Assembly (NCBI RefSeq): GCF_024341905.1
Contig: NZ_BQXY01000013.1
Span: 38,054 to 102,053, forward strand
Length of the DNA: 64,000 bases
Reading direction: 5' to 3'
Origin: Clostridium folliculivorans
GTDB lineage: Bacteria; Bacillota; Clostridia; Clostridiales; Clostridiaceae
A program made the translations under genes and the position numbers. The notes below the pieces were generated by a model. It was not told the DNA's origin, did no database searches, and saw nothing but the letters and a program-made list of their open reading frames with translations. Below, one piece after another: positions 1 to 9,272 of the stretch (positions are counted from its first letter, which is position 1; every line of letters starts with the position of its first letter).

Positions 1-167
1 AGACTTATGTAGTAATATTAATTTTTATGCTTGTTAGATGGACTTTCCCTAGATTTAGATTAGATCATATGATGTCTTTAAATTGGAAATATCTAATTCC
101 GATTTCTGTAATTAATATTTTGCTTACAGGAATAGGCATTAAGATCTTTCAATTAATTAAGGGGTGA
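1..167 (+). CDS. nuoH: NADH-quinone oxidoreductase subunit H, C-terminal end (cut by window start)
   Basis: The frame open from base 3 to the TGA at 165-167 reads as the end of NuoH. It has the conserved VRWTFPRFRLD stretch followed by a final membrane helix. NuoH is the membrane subunit that links the quinone-binding peripheral arm of complex I to the proton-pumping arm. The 5' part lies before the window. The next gene, nuoI, starts 5 bases after the stop, and its ribosome binding site lies within the last codons of nuoH, so the two are co-transcribed and probably translationally coupled. Confidence 0.93.
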   Translation, partial: TYVVILIFMLVRWTFPRFRLDHMMSLNWKYLIPISVINILLTGIGIKIFQLIKG

Positions 168-172
168 GTGAA

Positions 173-565
173 ATGTTCGGAAAAGGATTGATTAATGGTC
201 TTAGAGTTACTTTAGGACATTTATTTGAAAAAAATATTACAGAGCAGTATCCAGAGCAACATCCAGAGTTGCCACCACGCTCTCGGTGTTCTTTTGAATT
301 AGATTCAGAGAAATGTACTGCTTGTGGGATATGTGCTTTAAGTTGTCCTAATCGAGTAATTAAAGTAAGCAGCATAAAGAATGAAAATAATAGAAAGAAG
401 TTAACTAGTTATCAAATGGAATTAGAATATTGCCTTTTTTGCGGTCTTTGCGTTGAAAGTTGTCCAAGTAAGGCTTTAAAAAATACTTTAGATTTTGAGT
501 TAAGTGTTTATAGCAGAGAGGACACTAAATTAACACTATTTAAAAGCCAGGAGGACTTGGTATGA
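173..565 (+). CDS. nuoI: NADH-quinone oxidoreductase subunit I (2x[4Fe-4S])
   Basis: This 130-aa protein has two ferredoxin-type CxxCxxCxxxC clusters, C48-C51-C54-C58 and C87-C90-C93-C97, each followed by Pro. That matches the NuoI/TYKY subunit, which carries clusters N6a and N6b and passes electrons towards quinone. I chose the ATG at 173 because AGGGGTGA sits 5 bases upstream; a GTG at 164 in the same frame overlaps the nuoH stop. It overlaps nuoJ by 4 bases. The order H-I-J-K-L-M-N is the standard nuo order. A four-subunit hydrogenase such as Ech is unlikely because NuoJ and NuoK are present. Confidence 0.95.
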   Translation: MFGKGLINGLRVTLGHLFEKNITEQYPEQHPELPPRSRCSFELDSEKCTACGICALSCPNRVIKVSSIKNENNRKKLTSYQMELEYCLFCGLCVESCPSKALKNTLDFELSVYSREDTKLTLFKSQEDLV

Positions 566-1053
566 TTTCAGCTTATATATTTTGGCCAATTGCATTTATA
601 ATTTTAGCCTGTGCAGTGGGTGTTGTACATTCAAAAAATATAGTGCATAGTGCTCTGCTACTAATCTTAACATTTATAGGTGTAGCCGTTGTATTTATAT
701 TACTTGAAGCGGATTTTTTGGCTTTAGCACAAATTTTGATTTACGCCGGTGCTATTTCTATCTTGATAGTATTTGCAATAATGCTTACTAGAAGGAATGA
801 CATGAAAAACAGTAATCCGTTTAATAAAAATAGGACTGTAAGTTTTATACTATGCTCAGTTTTTTTTGCATTAATTGCTCGTATAGTTTTGGTAACTAGA
901 TTTAACTATAAAAACATAGAAATAAAAGATACCATTAGCTCTATAGCAGATGGATTTTTTGGTAGTCACATGATTGCTTTTGAAGTTTCTGCAATACTTC
1001 TATTAATTGCTATGGTAGGAGCTATCATATTGGCTAAAGGAGTGAAAAATTAA
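562..1053 (+). CDS. nuoJ: NADH-quinone oxidoreductase subunit J
   Basis: This 163-aa hydrophobic protein has about five membrane helices. The region near residues 50-75 (EADFLALAQILIYAGAISI) is the signature of NuoJ, including the helix thought to couple redox chemistry to proton pumping. The length is normal for the family. The start overlaps the end of nuoI (ATGA) and the stop overlaps the start of nuoK by one base, so translational coupling is likely through the whole operon. Confidence 0.95.
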   Translation: MISAYIFWPIAFIILACAVGVVHSKNIVHSALLLILTFIGVAVVFILLEADFLALAQILIYAGAISILIVFAIMLTRRNDMKNSNPFNKNRTVSFILCSVFFALIARIVLVTRFNYKNIEIKDTISSIADGFFGSHMIAFEVSAILLLIAMVGAIILAKGVKN

Positions 1054-1361
1054 TGATTGGATTAGAAGGATATTTACTATTAGCTGCAGGGTTATTTTGT
1101 ATTGGTTTATATGGTGTTTTTACAAAAAGAAATGTGATAAGCGTATTAATGTCAGTGGAACTTATGATGAATGCTGTAAATATAAATCTGGTTGCTTTCA
1201 ACAGATTTTTGTCACCAGTAAAGGTTACAGGACATATTTTTGCTATTTTTGTTATTGTAGTAGCTGCTGCTGAAATTGCTGTTGGGCTAGCTATCATTCT
1301 GAACATTTATCGAAGCCGAACTACAACTAATGTTGAAGATTTTAATATTTTAAAATGGTAG
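1053..1361 (+). CDS. nuoK: NADH-quinone oxidoreductase subunit K
   Basis: This 102-aa protein has three membrane helices and the NuoK features: LMSVELMMNAVNIN with the conserved intramembrane Glu of helix 2, and a second acidic residue in VVVAAAEIAVGLAI. NuoK is related to MrpC antiporter subunits and forms part of the proton path. The length is typical. It starts on the last base of the nuoJ stop and its own stop overlaps the upstream end of the nuoL reading frame. Confidence 0.96.
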   Translation: MIGLEGYLLLAAGLFCIGLYGVFTKRNVISVLMSVELMMNAVNINLVAFNRFLSPVKVTGHIFAIFVIVVAAAEIAVGLAIILNIYRSRTTTNVEDFNILKW

Positions 1362-1366
1362 GTGGT

Positions 1367-3223
1367 ATGATGAAATTTATATATTTAGCTTGGTTAATTC
1401 CCATATTTCCAGTGGTAGGATTTCTGCTTATAGCTTTTATTACAAAAGGTTTTAAAAAAATTAATTCACTAATTGCTATGGGAGGAATGGCCCTTTCCTT
1501 TATATTTTCCTTAGGTGTTTTCTATGATGTCATTGCTTCTAAAGTTAGTATTAATGAACCTATTGAATACGCTGTATCTTGGCTTTCAGTTCCAATAAAA
1601 ATTGAAGCTGGAGTACTTATTGATCCTCTAACATCAGTTATGCTGTTAATCGTAACATTTATAGGATTATTAGTTGAAGTGTACTCGTTAGGATATATGG
1701 CAAAGGACCCAGGCTTTTCAAGATTCTTCGCTAATTTATCTTTGTTTACTAGTTCAATGTTAGGCCTAGTAATTTCAAATAATTATTTTCAAATGTTCTT
1801 TTTTTGGGAATTAGTTGGGCTATGTTCTTATCTACTAATTGGGTTTTACTATGAAAAACATTCAGCTGTAAAAGCGAATAAGAAAGCATTTATAGCTAAT
1901 AGGGTAGGAGATTTTGGATTTTTAATAGGAATGCTTTGTCTTTTCGTAGCTTTTGGAACTTTCAATTTTAGACAACTTGCAGTTAGTATTCCGACTTACC
2001 AAAATACTATATTTTTAACTATTGCGGCTTTATTAATTTTTGCAGGCCCAGTGGCAAAATCTGCTCAATTTCCTTTGCATGTGTGGCTTCCTGATGCTAT
2101 GGAAGGGCCGACACCAGTAAGTGCCTTAATTCATGCAGCTACTATGGTTGCAGCTGGAGTATATCTTTTAGCACGTGGTTATATATTATTTTCTTCATTA
2201 AATCAAGTAAGCGTAGTAATTGCCTACATTGGAGGAATAACTGCATTTATGGCAGGCACTATTGCTTTAGTTCAAAGAGATTTAAAAAGAATATTAGCTT
2301 TTTCAACTATGAGTCAGTTAGGATATATGGTAATGGCAATGGGAGTAGGAGGATTTACTGCAGGTGTATTCCATCTTACAAGTCATGCATTTTTTAAAGC
2401 GTTACTATTCTTAGGAGCTGGTAGTATTATACATGCCATAGGGGTACAAGATATTTTTAAAATGGGTGGATTATTTAAAAGAATGAAAGTCACCAGCATT
2501 ACATTTATTATAGCTTCTATATCTTTGGCTGGAGTTCCGCCTTTATCAGGTTTTTTTAGCAAAGATGAAATTTTGGCTATAACATATGAGAACGGTTATA
2601 AGTTTTTATATTATTTAGGTTTAATCACTGCGTTCTTAACAGCTTTTTATATGGCTCGTTTAGTTTTTATAGTTTTCTTTGGAAAGGAAAAACAAAAATA
2701 TTCTGTACACAAAAATCCTTGGACTATGACATTACCTTTAGTAATTTTATCTGTGTTTGCAGTGCTTTATGGATTTATGAATAAGGTCTTTGCAACATTC
2801 ATATATTACGGAACTAGTCATACCATAGAGCCAAACATTATAGTTATGGCAGAATCTGTAGCGGTGGCTTTACTAGGGATCTTTTTAGGGTGGCTTATTT
2901 ATGGGAAAAAAGTGGTGTCAAGTGAAGCTCTTAGTGTGAAATTTAAATTTATCTATAAGTTACTTTTTAACCAATATTATTTAAATGAAATTTATAGTTG
3001 GGTGTACAATACTATAATTCTATCTATCTCTCGTTTCTTCAATTGGTGGGATAGAAATATAGTGGATGGGATTTTTGATAAAACTACGGCTTCAATAAAG
3101 GGAATGGGATCTAAGCTTAGAATTATTCAGTCAGGAAGTTTACAAAGCTATGCCTTTATCTTTTTCATAGCAATTACTTTCATAATTCTTTGGTTAGCAG
3201 TGCCGATTTTAGGAGGAATGTAG
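1367..3223 (+). CDS. nuoL: NADH-quinone oxidoreductase subunit L
   Basis: A large antiporter-like subunit of about 618 aa with some 14-16 membrane helices. It carries the Proton_antipo core (FFFWELVGLCSYLLIGFYYE, and later FPLHVWLPDAMEGPTPVSA and the Lys-bearing helices) and the long C-terminal amphipathic helix region expected of NuoL. NuoL pumps protons at the far end of complex I. An in-frame ATG at 1355 overlaps nuoK, but AGGTGG just before the paired ATG codons at 1367/1370 makes that pair the better start. The next gene begins directly after the stop. Confidence 0.95.
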   Translation: MMKFIYLAWLIPIFPVVGFLLIAFITKGFKKINSLIAMGGMALSFIFSLGVFYDVIASKVSINEPIEYAVSWLSVPIKIEAGVLIDPLTSVMLLIVTFIGLLVEVYSLGYMAKDPGFSRFFANLSLFTSSMLGLVISNNYFQMFFFWELVGLCSYLLIGFYYEKHSAVKANKKAFIANRVGDFGFLIGMLCLFVAFGTFNFRQLAVSIPTYQNTIFLTIAALLIFAGPVAKSAQFPLHVWLPDAMEGPTPVSALIHAATMVAAGVYLLARGYILFSSLNQVSVVIAYIGGITAFMAGTIALVQRDLKRILAFSTMSQLGYMVMAMGVGGFTAGVFHLTSHAFFKALLFLGAGSIIHAIGVQDIFKMGGLFKRMKVTSITFIIASISLAGVPPLSGFFSKDEILAITYENGYKFLYYLGLITAFLTAFYMARLVFIVFFGKEKQKYSVHKNPWTMTLPLVILSVFAVLYGFMNKVFATFIYYGTSHTIEPNIIVMAESVAVALLGIFLGWLIYGKKVVSSEALSVKFKFIYKLLFNQYYLNEIYSWVYNTIILSISRFFNWWDRNIVDGIFDKTTASIKGMGSKLRIIQSGSLQSYAFIFFIAITFIILWLAVPILGGM

Positions 3224-4747
3224 ATGCAATTTCCGATATTAACATCAATTTTATTAGCTCCAATTGTTGGGATAATTTTAATACTTTTTTTAAACGATAC
3301 AAAGCATAAGGAAATAAAGATGATTTCGGCAGTTACCACTTTTATTTCATTGCTCTTATCAATTATAACTTTTGTAACTTATGATAAGAGTGCAGGTGGG
3401 CTTCAATTCAATGAGACTTATAATTGGATTCCTGCTTTAGGAATAAATTATTCTGTGGGAGTAGATGGGTTAAGCTTACCTATGATACTTCTTACATCAA
3501 TAGTAATCTTTGCAGGAGTTTTTGCATCTTGGAAGATGGAAAATAGAATTAAAGAGTTTTTCATATTTTTACTCTTATTGGTTACTGGTGTTTTAGGCGT
3601 ATTTATCTCAAGGGATTTATTTTTCTTCTTCATATTCTTTGAAATAGCAGTTATTCCTATGTATATTTTGATTGGAGTGTGGGGAAGTACACGAAAAGAT
3701 TATGCAGCTATGAAGCTAACTTTATATTTATTGATAGGGAGCTCCATTGTATTAATTGGAATGATTGCTACATTTATTTATGGGAATAAATTAGGGATAA
3801 GAACATTTGATATACAGTCACTGAGTGAGATTAAGTATAGTTATGATTTTCAGAGATTTGCATTTTTTCTAATGTTAATAGGTTTTGGTATTTTAGTACC
3901 TATGTGGCCTTTTCATACCTGGTCGCCTGATGGACACGTAGCTGCTCCAACTGCTGTAAGCATGCTGCATGCAGGGGTTTTAATGAAATTGGGCGGTTAT
4001 GGTATCATACGTGTAGGAGTATTTCTTTTTCCTGAAGGAGCAAAATATTGGGTCCCTTTAATTGCAGTACTTTCTATTGCCAACGTGGTTTATGGTGCTA
4101 TGGTAGCAATGGTTCAAAAAGATCTAAAGTTTGTAATAGGATATTCTAGTGTAAGTCATATGGGGTACGTGCTTTTAGGAATTGCTACATTAAACTCACA
4201 AGGAATTGACGGGGCAGTAGCACAAATGTTTGCTCATGGTATAATGACAGCATTATTCTTTACTTTAATAGGGAATATCTATAATAAAGCACACACTAGA
4301 GAAATTGCTAAGTTTGGTGGCTTGATACACCAAATGCCAAGAGTAGCAATTGGGTTTATAATTGCTGGCTTTGCATCTTTAGGTTTGCCAGGACTAAATA
4401 ATTTTGTAGCAGAATTTCTTATATTTTTAGGTTCCTTTAGTAAAACAACAAAACTATTTTCAATGATACCTTTTAAGGTAATTTCTATTTTAGCTATTTT
4501 GGGGATTGTTATCACAGCTATTTATGTTTTGAAAGTTGTTCAAGAAACTTTCTTTGGTCCAAGAAAGAAAGAATGGGATCACTTAGAAGATGCAAAAGGC
4601 ATAGAAATGATTCCTATTATAATGTTGTCTTCTGTGCTAATATTCTTTGGAATATTTCCATCGCCGCTTATCAATATTATTCATAGTGGAGTAATTCCAC
4701 TGATTAATAGGGTATCAGAGACAGTACTAATGAAGGGGGGATTTTAA
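3224..4747 (+). CDS. nuoM: NADH-quinone oxidoreductase subunit M
   Basis: A 507-aa antiporter-like membrane subunit. Family marks include GVDGLSLPMILLTS near residue 80, the FFEIAVIPMYILIG helix with its conserved Glu, and the PFHTWSPDGHVAAPTAVSM motif. It is homologous to NuoL and NuoN and forms one of the proton channels of complex I. The length is normal. Its ATG follows the nuoL stop with no gap and its stop overlaps the nuoN start by one base. The SD GGAGG lies inside the nuoL end. Confidence 0.95.
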   Translation: MQFPILTSILLAPIVGIILILFLNDTKHKEIKMISAVTTFISLLLSIITFVTYDKSAGGLQFNETYNWIPALGINYSVGVDGLSLPMILLTSIVIFAGVFASWKMENRIKEFFIFLLLLVTGVLGVFISRDLFFFFIFFEIAVIPMYILIGVWGSTRKDYAAMKLTLYLLIGSSIVLIGMIATFIYGNKLGIRTFDIQSLSEIKYSYDFQRFAFFLMLIGFGILVPMWPFHTWSPDGHVAAPTAVSMLHAGVLMKLGGYGIIRVGVFLFPEGAKYWVPLIAVLSIANVVYGAMVAMVQKDLKFVIGYSSVSHMGYVLLGIATLNSQGIDGAVAQMFAHGIMTALFFTLIGNIYNKAHTREIAKFGGLIHQMPRVAIGFIIAGFASLGLPGLNNFVAEFLIFLGSFSKTTKLFSMIPFKVISILAILGIVITAIYVLKVVQETFFGPRKKEWDHLEDAKGIEMIPIIMLSSVLIFFGIFPSPLINIIHSGVIPLINRVSETVLMKGGF

Positions 4748-6153
4748 TGGATAAGTATATAGTAGAAATATTGACTGCAGCCTTATCCCTTGCTCTTTTA
4801 GTAACAAATTTATTGCTTCCAAAATTAAAAGAAAAACTAGTATTTTTTACTGCAATAAGTCTTTTTATAATTTTAATGATATCATTGTTCATTGGAAGTA
4901 ATGGACAGATTTCTTTTGGAGGAGCTTATATTTTTGATTCTTTTAGCGTTTTTTTTAAACAGTTGTTTTTGATTGCTGCGATTTTAACTATAGTACTATC
5001 TAAAGATCAACTAATTTCCAGAAAGGGCGAGTTTTATGCTTTAATTGTTTCTGCACTTTTGGGAATGATGATTATGGTATCCTCTGGAGAGTTAATTACT
5101 ATTTATATAGGGCTAGAACTAATGACAATTTCTTTTTGTATTCTAATTGCTTTTGATGATAATGAAAGATCAAAAGAGGCAAGCTTAAAATATATTATTT
5201 TAGGAGCAGTTTCTTCAGCAGTTTTTTTGTATGGGTTAAGTTTAATTTATGGAGTAACACAGACTACAATTATCAAAGAAATCGGAGAAGTGTTATCAAA
5301 GGGTCAGTTTACACCATTAGAAATACTAGGAATGATATTTTTGATTGCAGGATTTGCGTTCAAAATTGCTATAGTTCCTTTTCATATGTGGGCTCCAGAT
5401 ATTTACGAAGGAGCGCCTACTTCAATCACTGCATTTTTAGCAGTTGCATCAAAAGCAGCTGGTTTGGCTGTTTTTCTAAGAATATTTATGAATGGGATGT
5501 CATCTGTTTCAGGTTATTGGATAGAACTTGTTATAGTGTTGAGTATATTAACTTTAATATTAGGAAATCTAGTTGCAATTCCTCAGACCAATATAAAAAG
5601 ATTGCTAGCATACTCAAGTATTGCTCAAGCAGGATACTTTTTATTAGGAATTATAGCCAATTCGGATATCGGGGTGGCAGCTATTTTGCTTTATAGTGTA
5701 GTTTATCTATTTGCCAATATAGGAGCTTTTGGAGTTGTAATTGCTGTTTCAAAGGCAACACAGAGTACTGAAATAAAAGATTATGCACACTTGGCTAGAA
5801 AGTCTCCATTCCTAGCTGCAGTAATGCTTATTTCATTACTTTCCCTAGCAGGAATTCCACCATTAGCTGGATTTGTAGGCAAATTCTATTTGTTCTTATC
5901 AATAATACAAAAAGGTCAATTGTGGTTGGCATTTTTAAGTATTGGTATGAGTGTAGTATCTGTATATTATTATCTTAAAATTGTGAAAGTAATGTACTTT
6001 GGAGATGAATCTAAAAACATTCAATCAATTAAGATATCTGTAAGTACAAAATTAGTATTGACGTTATCTATGATACTACTCGTGATATTTGGAATCTATC
6101 CAACTCAATTGATTAATTTAGTGATGGAGATTTCAAAAAACTTTTTATCATGA
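4747..6153 (+). CDS. nuoN: NADH-quinone oxidoreductase subunit N
   Basis: A 468-aa antiporter-like subunit, the last gene of the complex I operon. It shows the NuoN pattern: a conserved Glu in IYIGLELMTISFCILIAF, the PFHMWAPDIYEGAPTSITAF motif near residue 215, and a Lys-bearing helix. The SD is AAGGGGGG at the end of nuoM. A weak hairpin follows the stop, and transcription then continues in the same direction into a two-component system after a 138-base gap. Complex I in an anaerobe probably uses NADH or ferredoxin; the input module lies outside the window, so the donor cannot be read here. Confidence 0.95.
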   Translation: MDKYIVEILTAALSLALLVTNLLLPKLKEKLVFFTAISLFIILMISLFIGSNGQISFGGAYIFDSFSVFFKQLFLIAAILTIVLSKDQLISRKGEFYALIVSALLGMMIMVSSGELITIYIGLELMTISFCILIAFDDNERSKEASLKYIILGAVSSAVFLYGLSLIYGVTQTTIIKEIGEVLSKGQFTPLEILGMIFLIAGFAFKIAIVPFHMWAPDIYEGAPTSITAFLAVASKAAGLAVFLRIFMNGMSSVSGYWIELVIVLSILTLILGNLVAIPQTNIKRLLAYSSIAQAGYFLLGIIANSDIGVAAILLYSVVYLFANIGAFGVVIAVSKATQSTEIKDYAHLARKSPFLAAVMLISLLSLAGIPPLAGFVGKFYLFLSIIQKGQLWLAFLSIGMSVVSVYYYLKIVKVMYFGDESKNIQSIKISVSTKLVLTLSMILLVIFGIYPTQLINLVMEISKNFLS

Positions 6154-6172
6154 TATTCATATATATTATTAG

Positions 6173-6194
6173 AGCTCTCCAGTTTTGGAGGGCT
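6173..6194 (+). terminator. Hairpin after nuoN
   Basis: AGCTCTCC and GGAGGGCT form an 8-bp stem (one G-T pair) around AGTTTT. Only TTTAATATT follows, so it is a weak terminator at best. It is the only such structure between nuoN and the response regulator gene. Confidence 0.5.
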
Positions 6195-6291
6195 TTAATA
6201 TTAAAAAAAATTAAGTGGTTTCACATGAAATTCATAACTTTATGTTAAATTATGAATATATAAATAATAACAAGTTAAGCGAGGTTAAGCC

Positions 6292-6981
6292 ATGAATAAT
6301 AATATTTTAATTATTGAAGATGAGGAAAATGTATTGAATGTTTTAAAAGCCTATATAGAAAAGGCAGGATATAATGTTTATGGAACCACAAGAGGCTTAA
6401 AAGGGATTGAATTGTTTAAATCAAATGATTTTAAATTGATAATTCTTGATTTAATGCTACCTGATATAAGTGGAGAGGAGGTCTGTAGAATAATAAGAGA
6501 AACTTCGAACGTGCATATATTTATGCTTACTGCTAAAGGTAGCTTAGATAATAAAATTGATGGCTTAGAGATAGGAGCAGATGAATATCTAGTAAAACCT
6601 TTTAGTCCAAGAGAGCTAACTGCGAGAGTAAATGCTCTTTTTAGAAGAATTTCTTATGAAAATAATAACTCAAGTTTGTGCTTTAGTGATGGAAATTTAG
6701 TTGTTGATTACGAAAAAAGATCTGTTAAGTTAAAAGGTGAAGAAGTTCCTTTGACATCAAATGAATTTGATATACTGTATGCATTAATTATTAATCAAGG
6801 AAAGGTATTATCAAGAGAGCAACTAATTCAGAAAATTGGTGGTATAGACTTTGAAGGATATGACAGAACAATAGATGTTCATATAAAAAATATACGTAAA
6901 AAAATTGAGGAAGATACAAGAAAACCTAAATATATCATAACTGTAGTTAAGGTTGGTTACAAGTTTGGTGGTGATAATTAG
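6292..6981 (+). CDS. OmpR/PhoB-family response regulator
   Basis: A 229-aa regulator with an N-terminal receiver domain (acidic pocket E9-D10-E11, phosphoacceptor D53 in ILDLMLPD, Lys in VKPFSPREL near 103) and a C-terminal winged-helix DNA-binding domain (about 130-228, ending YKFGGDN). Proteins of this type bind direct repeats spaced 10-11 bp. Exactly such repeats (CTTCATA every 11 bp) stand before several genes in the following 19 kb, so I infer that this is their activator. The stop TAG overlaps the GTG start of the sensor kinase by one base. The metal that triggers it is inferred from neighbours, not shown. Confidence 0.93.
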   Translation: MNNNILIIEDEENVLNVLKAYIEKAGYNVYGTTRGLKGIELFKSNDFKLIILDLMLPDISGEEVCRIIRETSNVHIFMLTAKGSLDNKIDGLEIGADEYLVKPFSPRELTARVNALFRRISYENNNSSLCFSDGNLVVDYEKRSVKLKGEEVPLTSNEFDILYALIINQGKVLSREQLIQKIGGIDFEGYDRTIDVHIKNIRKKIEEDTRKPKYIITVVKVGYKFGGDN

Positions 6982-8354
6982 TGAAAAGTATAAGAAGAAA
7001 ACTTAGTATTATGTTTTTTATTTGTTCACTTGCAGCAATATTACTAATAACAATGTTTGTGAATTTAACTATAACAAAAAAATTTGATGACTACATGGTA
7101 GATACCCAAAATAAAAGATATGAAAGAATTGTAGCATACTTCCAAGAAGTATATAAGAGAGAAGGAAAGTGGGATGAAGACTCTGGCGTTGAAATGATGC
7201 ATGAGGCCTATATGGGCAATTATTGCTTAACCCTTCTTGATAGCAGCGAAAAAACTGTATGGGGAATGAATGCTAATGATATTAAAAACAATATACATTT
7301 AAATACAATGCTTGTAAAGGATTCTGGTGTTTATACATCCAAGAGATTTCCAATAAAGGTAAATAGTAAAGTAGTAGGATATGTAGACATAGGTCAGTAT
7401 TCATCAGTGCTCTTATCAGAAGAAGATGTTAATTTTAAGCTATCAATAAATCAAAGTATTATTGCTAGTGGTTTAATAACCATGATAATTATAATTGTTA
7501 TAAGTCTCTATTTTTCAAAGCAGTTTTCAAAACCTATTAAGGAGGTTGCAAATATGTCTGTGAGTTTATCTAAGGGAAATTTTGATACCAAGTCTGTCAC
7601 AAAGAGTAATATAAAGGAATTAGAGAACTTAAGGAGTAGTGTAAATATATTAGCGGAAAAGTTGAAGCAACAAGATATGCTTAGGAAGCGTTTGGTATCT
7701 GATATATCTCATGAAATAAGAACCCCGCTAAATGTACTGCAAAACAATTTAGAAGCCATGATTGATGGAGTTTTTGAAGTTACAGATGATAGACTTAGAT
7801 ATTTAAATGATGAAGTTATTAGATTTGGTAAACTCTTAAATAATCTAGATTTGCTTAAAAATTTTGAGGCTGAAAGTACAAAAATTAATTTTGAAATTGT
7901 AGATTTGCATAAATTGTTAAAAAGTGTATGTGAAGACTTTTATATGAAAGCAAAAAATCAAGGAATTGACCTCCAATATACTATTCAGAAAAATCAAGAA
8001 TATTATATAACTGGGGATAAAGATAAGTTAAGACAGGTATTTATAAACATAATTTCAAATGCCATTAAATTTTCTAAAGATAGTGGGAACATAGATGTAA
8101 ATATGTATACTAGAGATAAAAAAGCTGTTGTAGAGATTACGGATAATGGAATTGGAATAAAAGAAGAAGATTTACCCTTTATATTTGAAAGATTATATAG
8201 AGGTGATAAAAGTAGAAATGAAATTGAGGGTAGTGGTTTAGGATTGACTATTGTTAAAAACATATTAGATCTACATTTAGCAACCATAGAAGTTGATAGT
8301 AAAGAAAATGAAGGAACTAAATTTACTATTTATTTTGATAAAGTTATTGTTTAA
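6981..8354 (+). CDS. Sensor histidine kinase (metal/envelope sensor by context)
   Basis: A 457-aa membrane kinase. TM1 is about residues 8-30, an extracytoplasmic sensor of about 130 residues follows, TM2 is about 160-178, HAMP about 180-232, then the HisKA box with H244 in SDISHEIRTP, and an HATPase domain with N, G1 (DNGIGI) and G2 (GSGLGL) boxes. It starts with GTG overlapping the stop of its partner regulator. The sensor loop has Met and His residues around EMMHEAYMGN, which could bind a soft metal such as Cu(I), but that is inference. Length and order are typical for an OmpR/EnvZ-type pair. Confidence 0.92.
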   Translation: MKSIRRKLSIMFFICSLAAILLITMFVNLTITKKFDDYMVDTQNKRYERIVAYFQEVYKREGKWDEDSGVEMMHEAYMGNYCLTLLDSSEKTVWGMNANDIKNNIHLNTMLVKDSGVYTSKRFPIKVNSKVVGYVDIGQYSSVLLSEEDVNFKLSINQSIIASGLITMIIIIVISLYFSKQFSKPIKEVANMSVSLSKGNFDTKSVTKSNIKELENLRSSVNILAEKLKQQDMLRKRLVSDISHEIRTPLNVLQNNLEAMIDGVFEVTDDRLRYLNDEVIRFGKLLNNLDLLKNFEAESTKINFEIVDLHKLLKSVCEDFYMKAKNQGIDLQYTIQKNQEYYITGDKDKLRQVFINIISNAIKFSKDSGNIDVNMYTRDKKAVVEITDNGIGIKEEDLPFIFERLYRGDKSRNEIEGSGLGLTIVKNILDLHLATIEVDSKENEGTKFTIYFDKVIV

Positions 8355-8441
8355 AGAATAAAGTTAATGTACATATGTGCTAGAAAAAGATAAACATACT
8401 TATTTAATGATATAAATATAATTGTTGATGGAGGTATAAAA

Positions 8442-8657
8442 GTGATACAAATAAAATTATGTGAACATAATAGTTCTACTACAGATGAAATTATAAATAA
8501 GCTTAAGGGGAATTTTAGTGATGTTAGTATAGTAAGGGAATCTTGCTTAGGTCAATGTGGAGCATGTGCAGATAGTTCTTTTGTTTTAATAAATAATGAA
8601 GTAGTTAAGTATAGTGATGCAGAAGATTTAATTAATAAAATAAAAGACCTATTATAG
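8442..8657 (+). CDS. DUF1450/YuzB-like small Cys protein
   Basis: A 71-aa protein with one Cys near the N-terminus (LCEHN) and the motif CLGQCGAC in the middle, followed by FVLINNEVV and a C-terminal helix. This resembles the DUF1450 family (Bacillus YuzB), which has a thioredoxin-like or 2Fe-2S ferredoxin-like fold and no firmly assigned role. It starts with GTG at 8442, with GGAGGT 7 bases upstream. It lies between the two-component system and the YHS protein, but its own upstream region has no 11-bp repeats. Confidence 0.75.
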   Translation: MIQIKLCEHNSSTTDEIINKLKGNFSDVSIVRESCLGQCGACADSSFVLINNEVVKYSDAEDLINKIKDLL

Positions 8658-8771
8658 TAGACTATAGGTAAATTAAAGAAAACAATCAAAAGAACTTAAA
8701 ATGAATTTGCTTTTTAGCAACGTGTTTTTTTCATCAATACTGCAATAGGCTTATTATAAATTTAAGCGAAT

Positions 8772-8826
8772 CTTCATAACAACTTCATAATACCTTCATA
8801 ACAACTTTATAAAAATTAGTTATAGT
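8772..8826 (+). promoter_or_regulatory. Four 11-bp-phased CTTCATA repeats plus -10 box
   Basis: Half-sites CTTCATA at 8772, 8783 and 8794 and CTTTATA at 8805 are exactly 11 bp apart. The last ends at 8811, and a -10 box TATAGT begins at 8821 after 9 bp. No good -35 is present because the repeats occupy it, as in promoters activated by PhoB-type regulators. It reads towards the YHS protein at 8876. This is one of the two fullest arrays of the regulon in this window. Confidence 0.8.
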
Positions 8827-8875
8827 ATATTCAAAGAAAGATAAGCTACAAATTTAAAATGAAGGAGAACTTAAT

Positions 8876-9208
8876 ATGGAGTTTTTAGCTAATAATTGGA
8901 TATATATGTTGGTTACAGTAATAATGGTTTTTGTGATGGTTAAAAGAGGCGGATGTTGCGGTGGTCATTCTCATGAAAATGAATCTGAAAACGGTGATTC
9001 TCATGGAGGAGGATGTTGTGGAGGTAGTTCAAATCATAATCACAGTGATGGAAGTAATAAACAGATTGATCAATCAAACCTAGTTAAAGATCCGATATGT
9101 GGAATGATGGTGAATCCAGAAACTGCAATAAAGCAAATAATTGATGGTCAAACCTATTACTTCTGTAGCGAGGGATGTAGAAGAGAATTTATTCGAAAGC
9201 AAAGTTAA
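8876..9208 (+). CDS. Membrane-anchored Cys/His-rich protein with YHS metal-binding domain
   Basis: A 110-aa protein with one N-terminal membrane helix (about residues 6-22), then a linker rich in Gly, Cys and His with two GGCCGG-type patches, and a C-terminal YHS domain (DPICGMMV, then YYFCSEGCRREF). YHS/TRASH domains bind soft metals and often accompany copper ATPases. The linker would add further Cu or Zn ligands. It is driven by the four-repeat promoter at 8772-8826 and followed by the csoR-copA-copZ genes. It is probably a metal buffer or chaperone at the membrane; the function is inferred from domain and context. Confidence 0.8.
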   Translation: MEFLANNWIYMLVTVIMVFVMVKRGGCCGGHSHENESENGDSHGGGCCGGSSNHNHSDGSNKQIDQSNLVKDPICGMMVNPETAIKQIIDGQTYYFCSEGCRREFIRKQS

Positions 9209-9250
9209 ATAAAGAATTTAAGTAAGAAAGTAATATTTTTAATAATTATA

Positions 9251-9272
9251 ACTCCCTTTAAATGGGGGGGAG
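9251..9272 (+). promoter_or_regulatory. Candidate CsoR operator (C-run / G-run palindrome) before csoR
   Basis: CTCCC, a 7-base AT spacer and a run of seven Gs then AGGGGG form a C-run/G-run pseudo-palindrome directly after a possible -10 (TTATAAC near 9246). CsoR-type repressors bind GC-rich pseudo-palindromes of this kind overlapping their own promoters. The G-rich end also serves as the ribosome binding site of the next gene. Such a G run is very unusual in this AT-rich DNA. The assignment to CsoR is inference. Confidence 0.4.

Noticed and set aside
6228..6260. TTCATA and CTTTATG before the response regulator gene, as possible autoregulation sites
   Set aside because: The spacing is 8 bp, not 11, and no -10 follows at 9 bp, so it does not fit the other promoters.
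8640..8665. CCTAT...ATAGG as a terminator of the DUF1450-like gene
   Set aside because: The stem is only 5 bp and no T-run follows.
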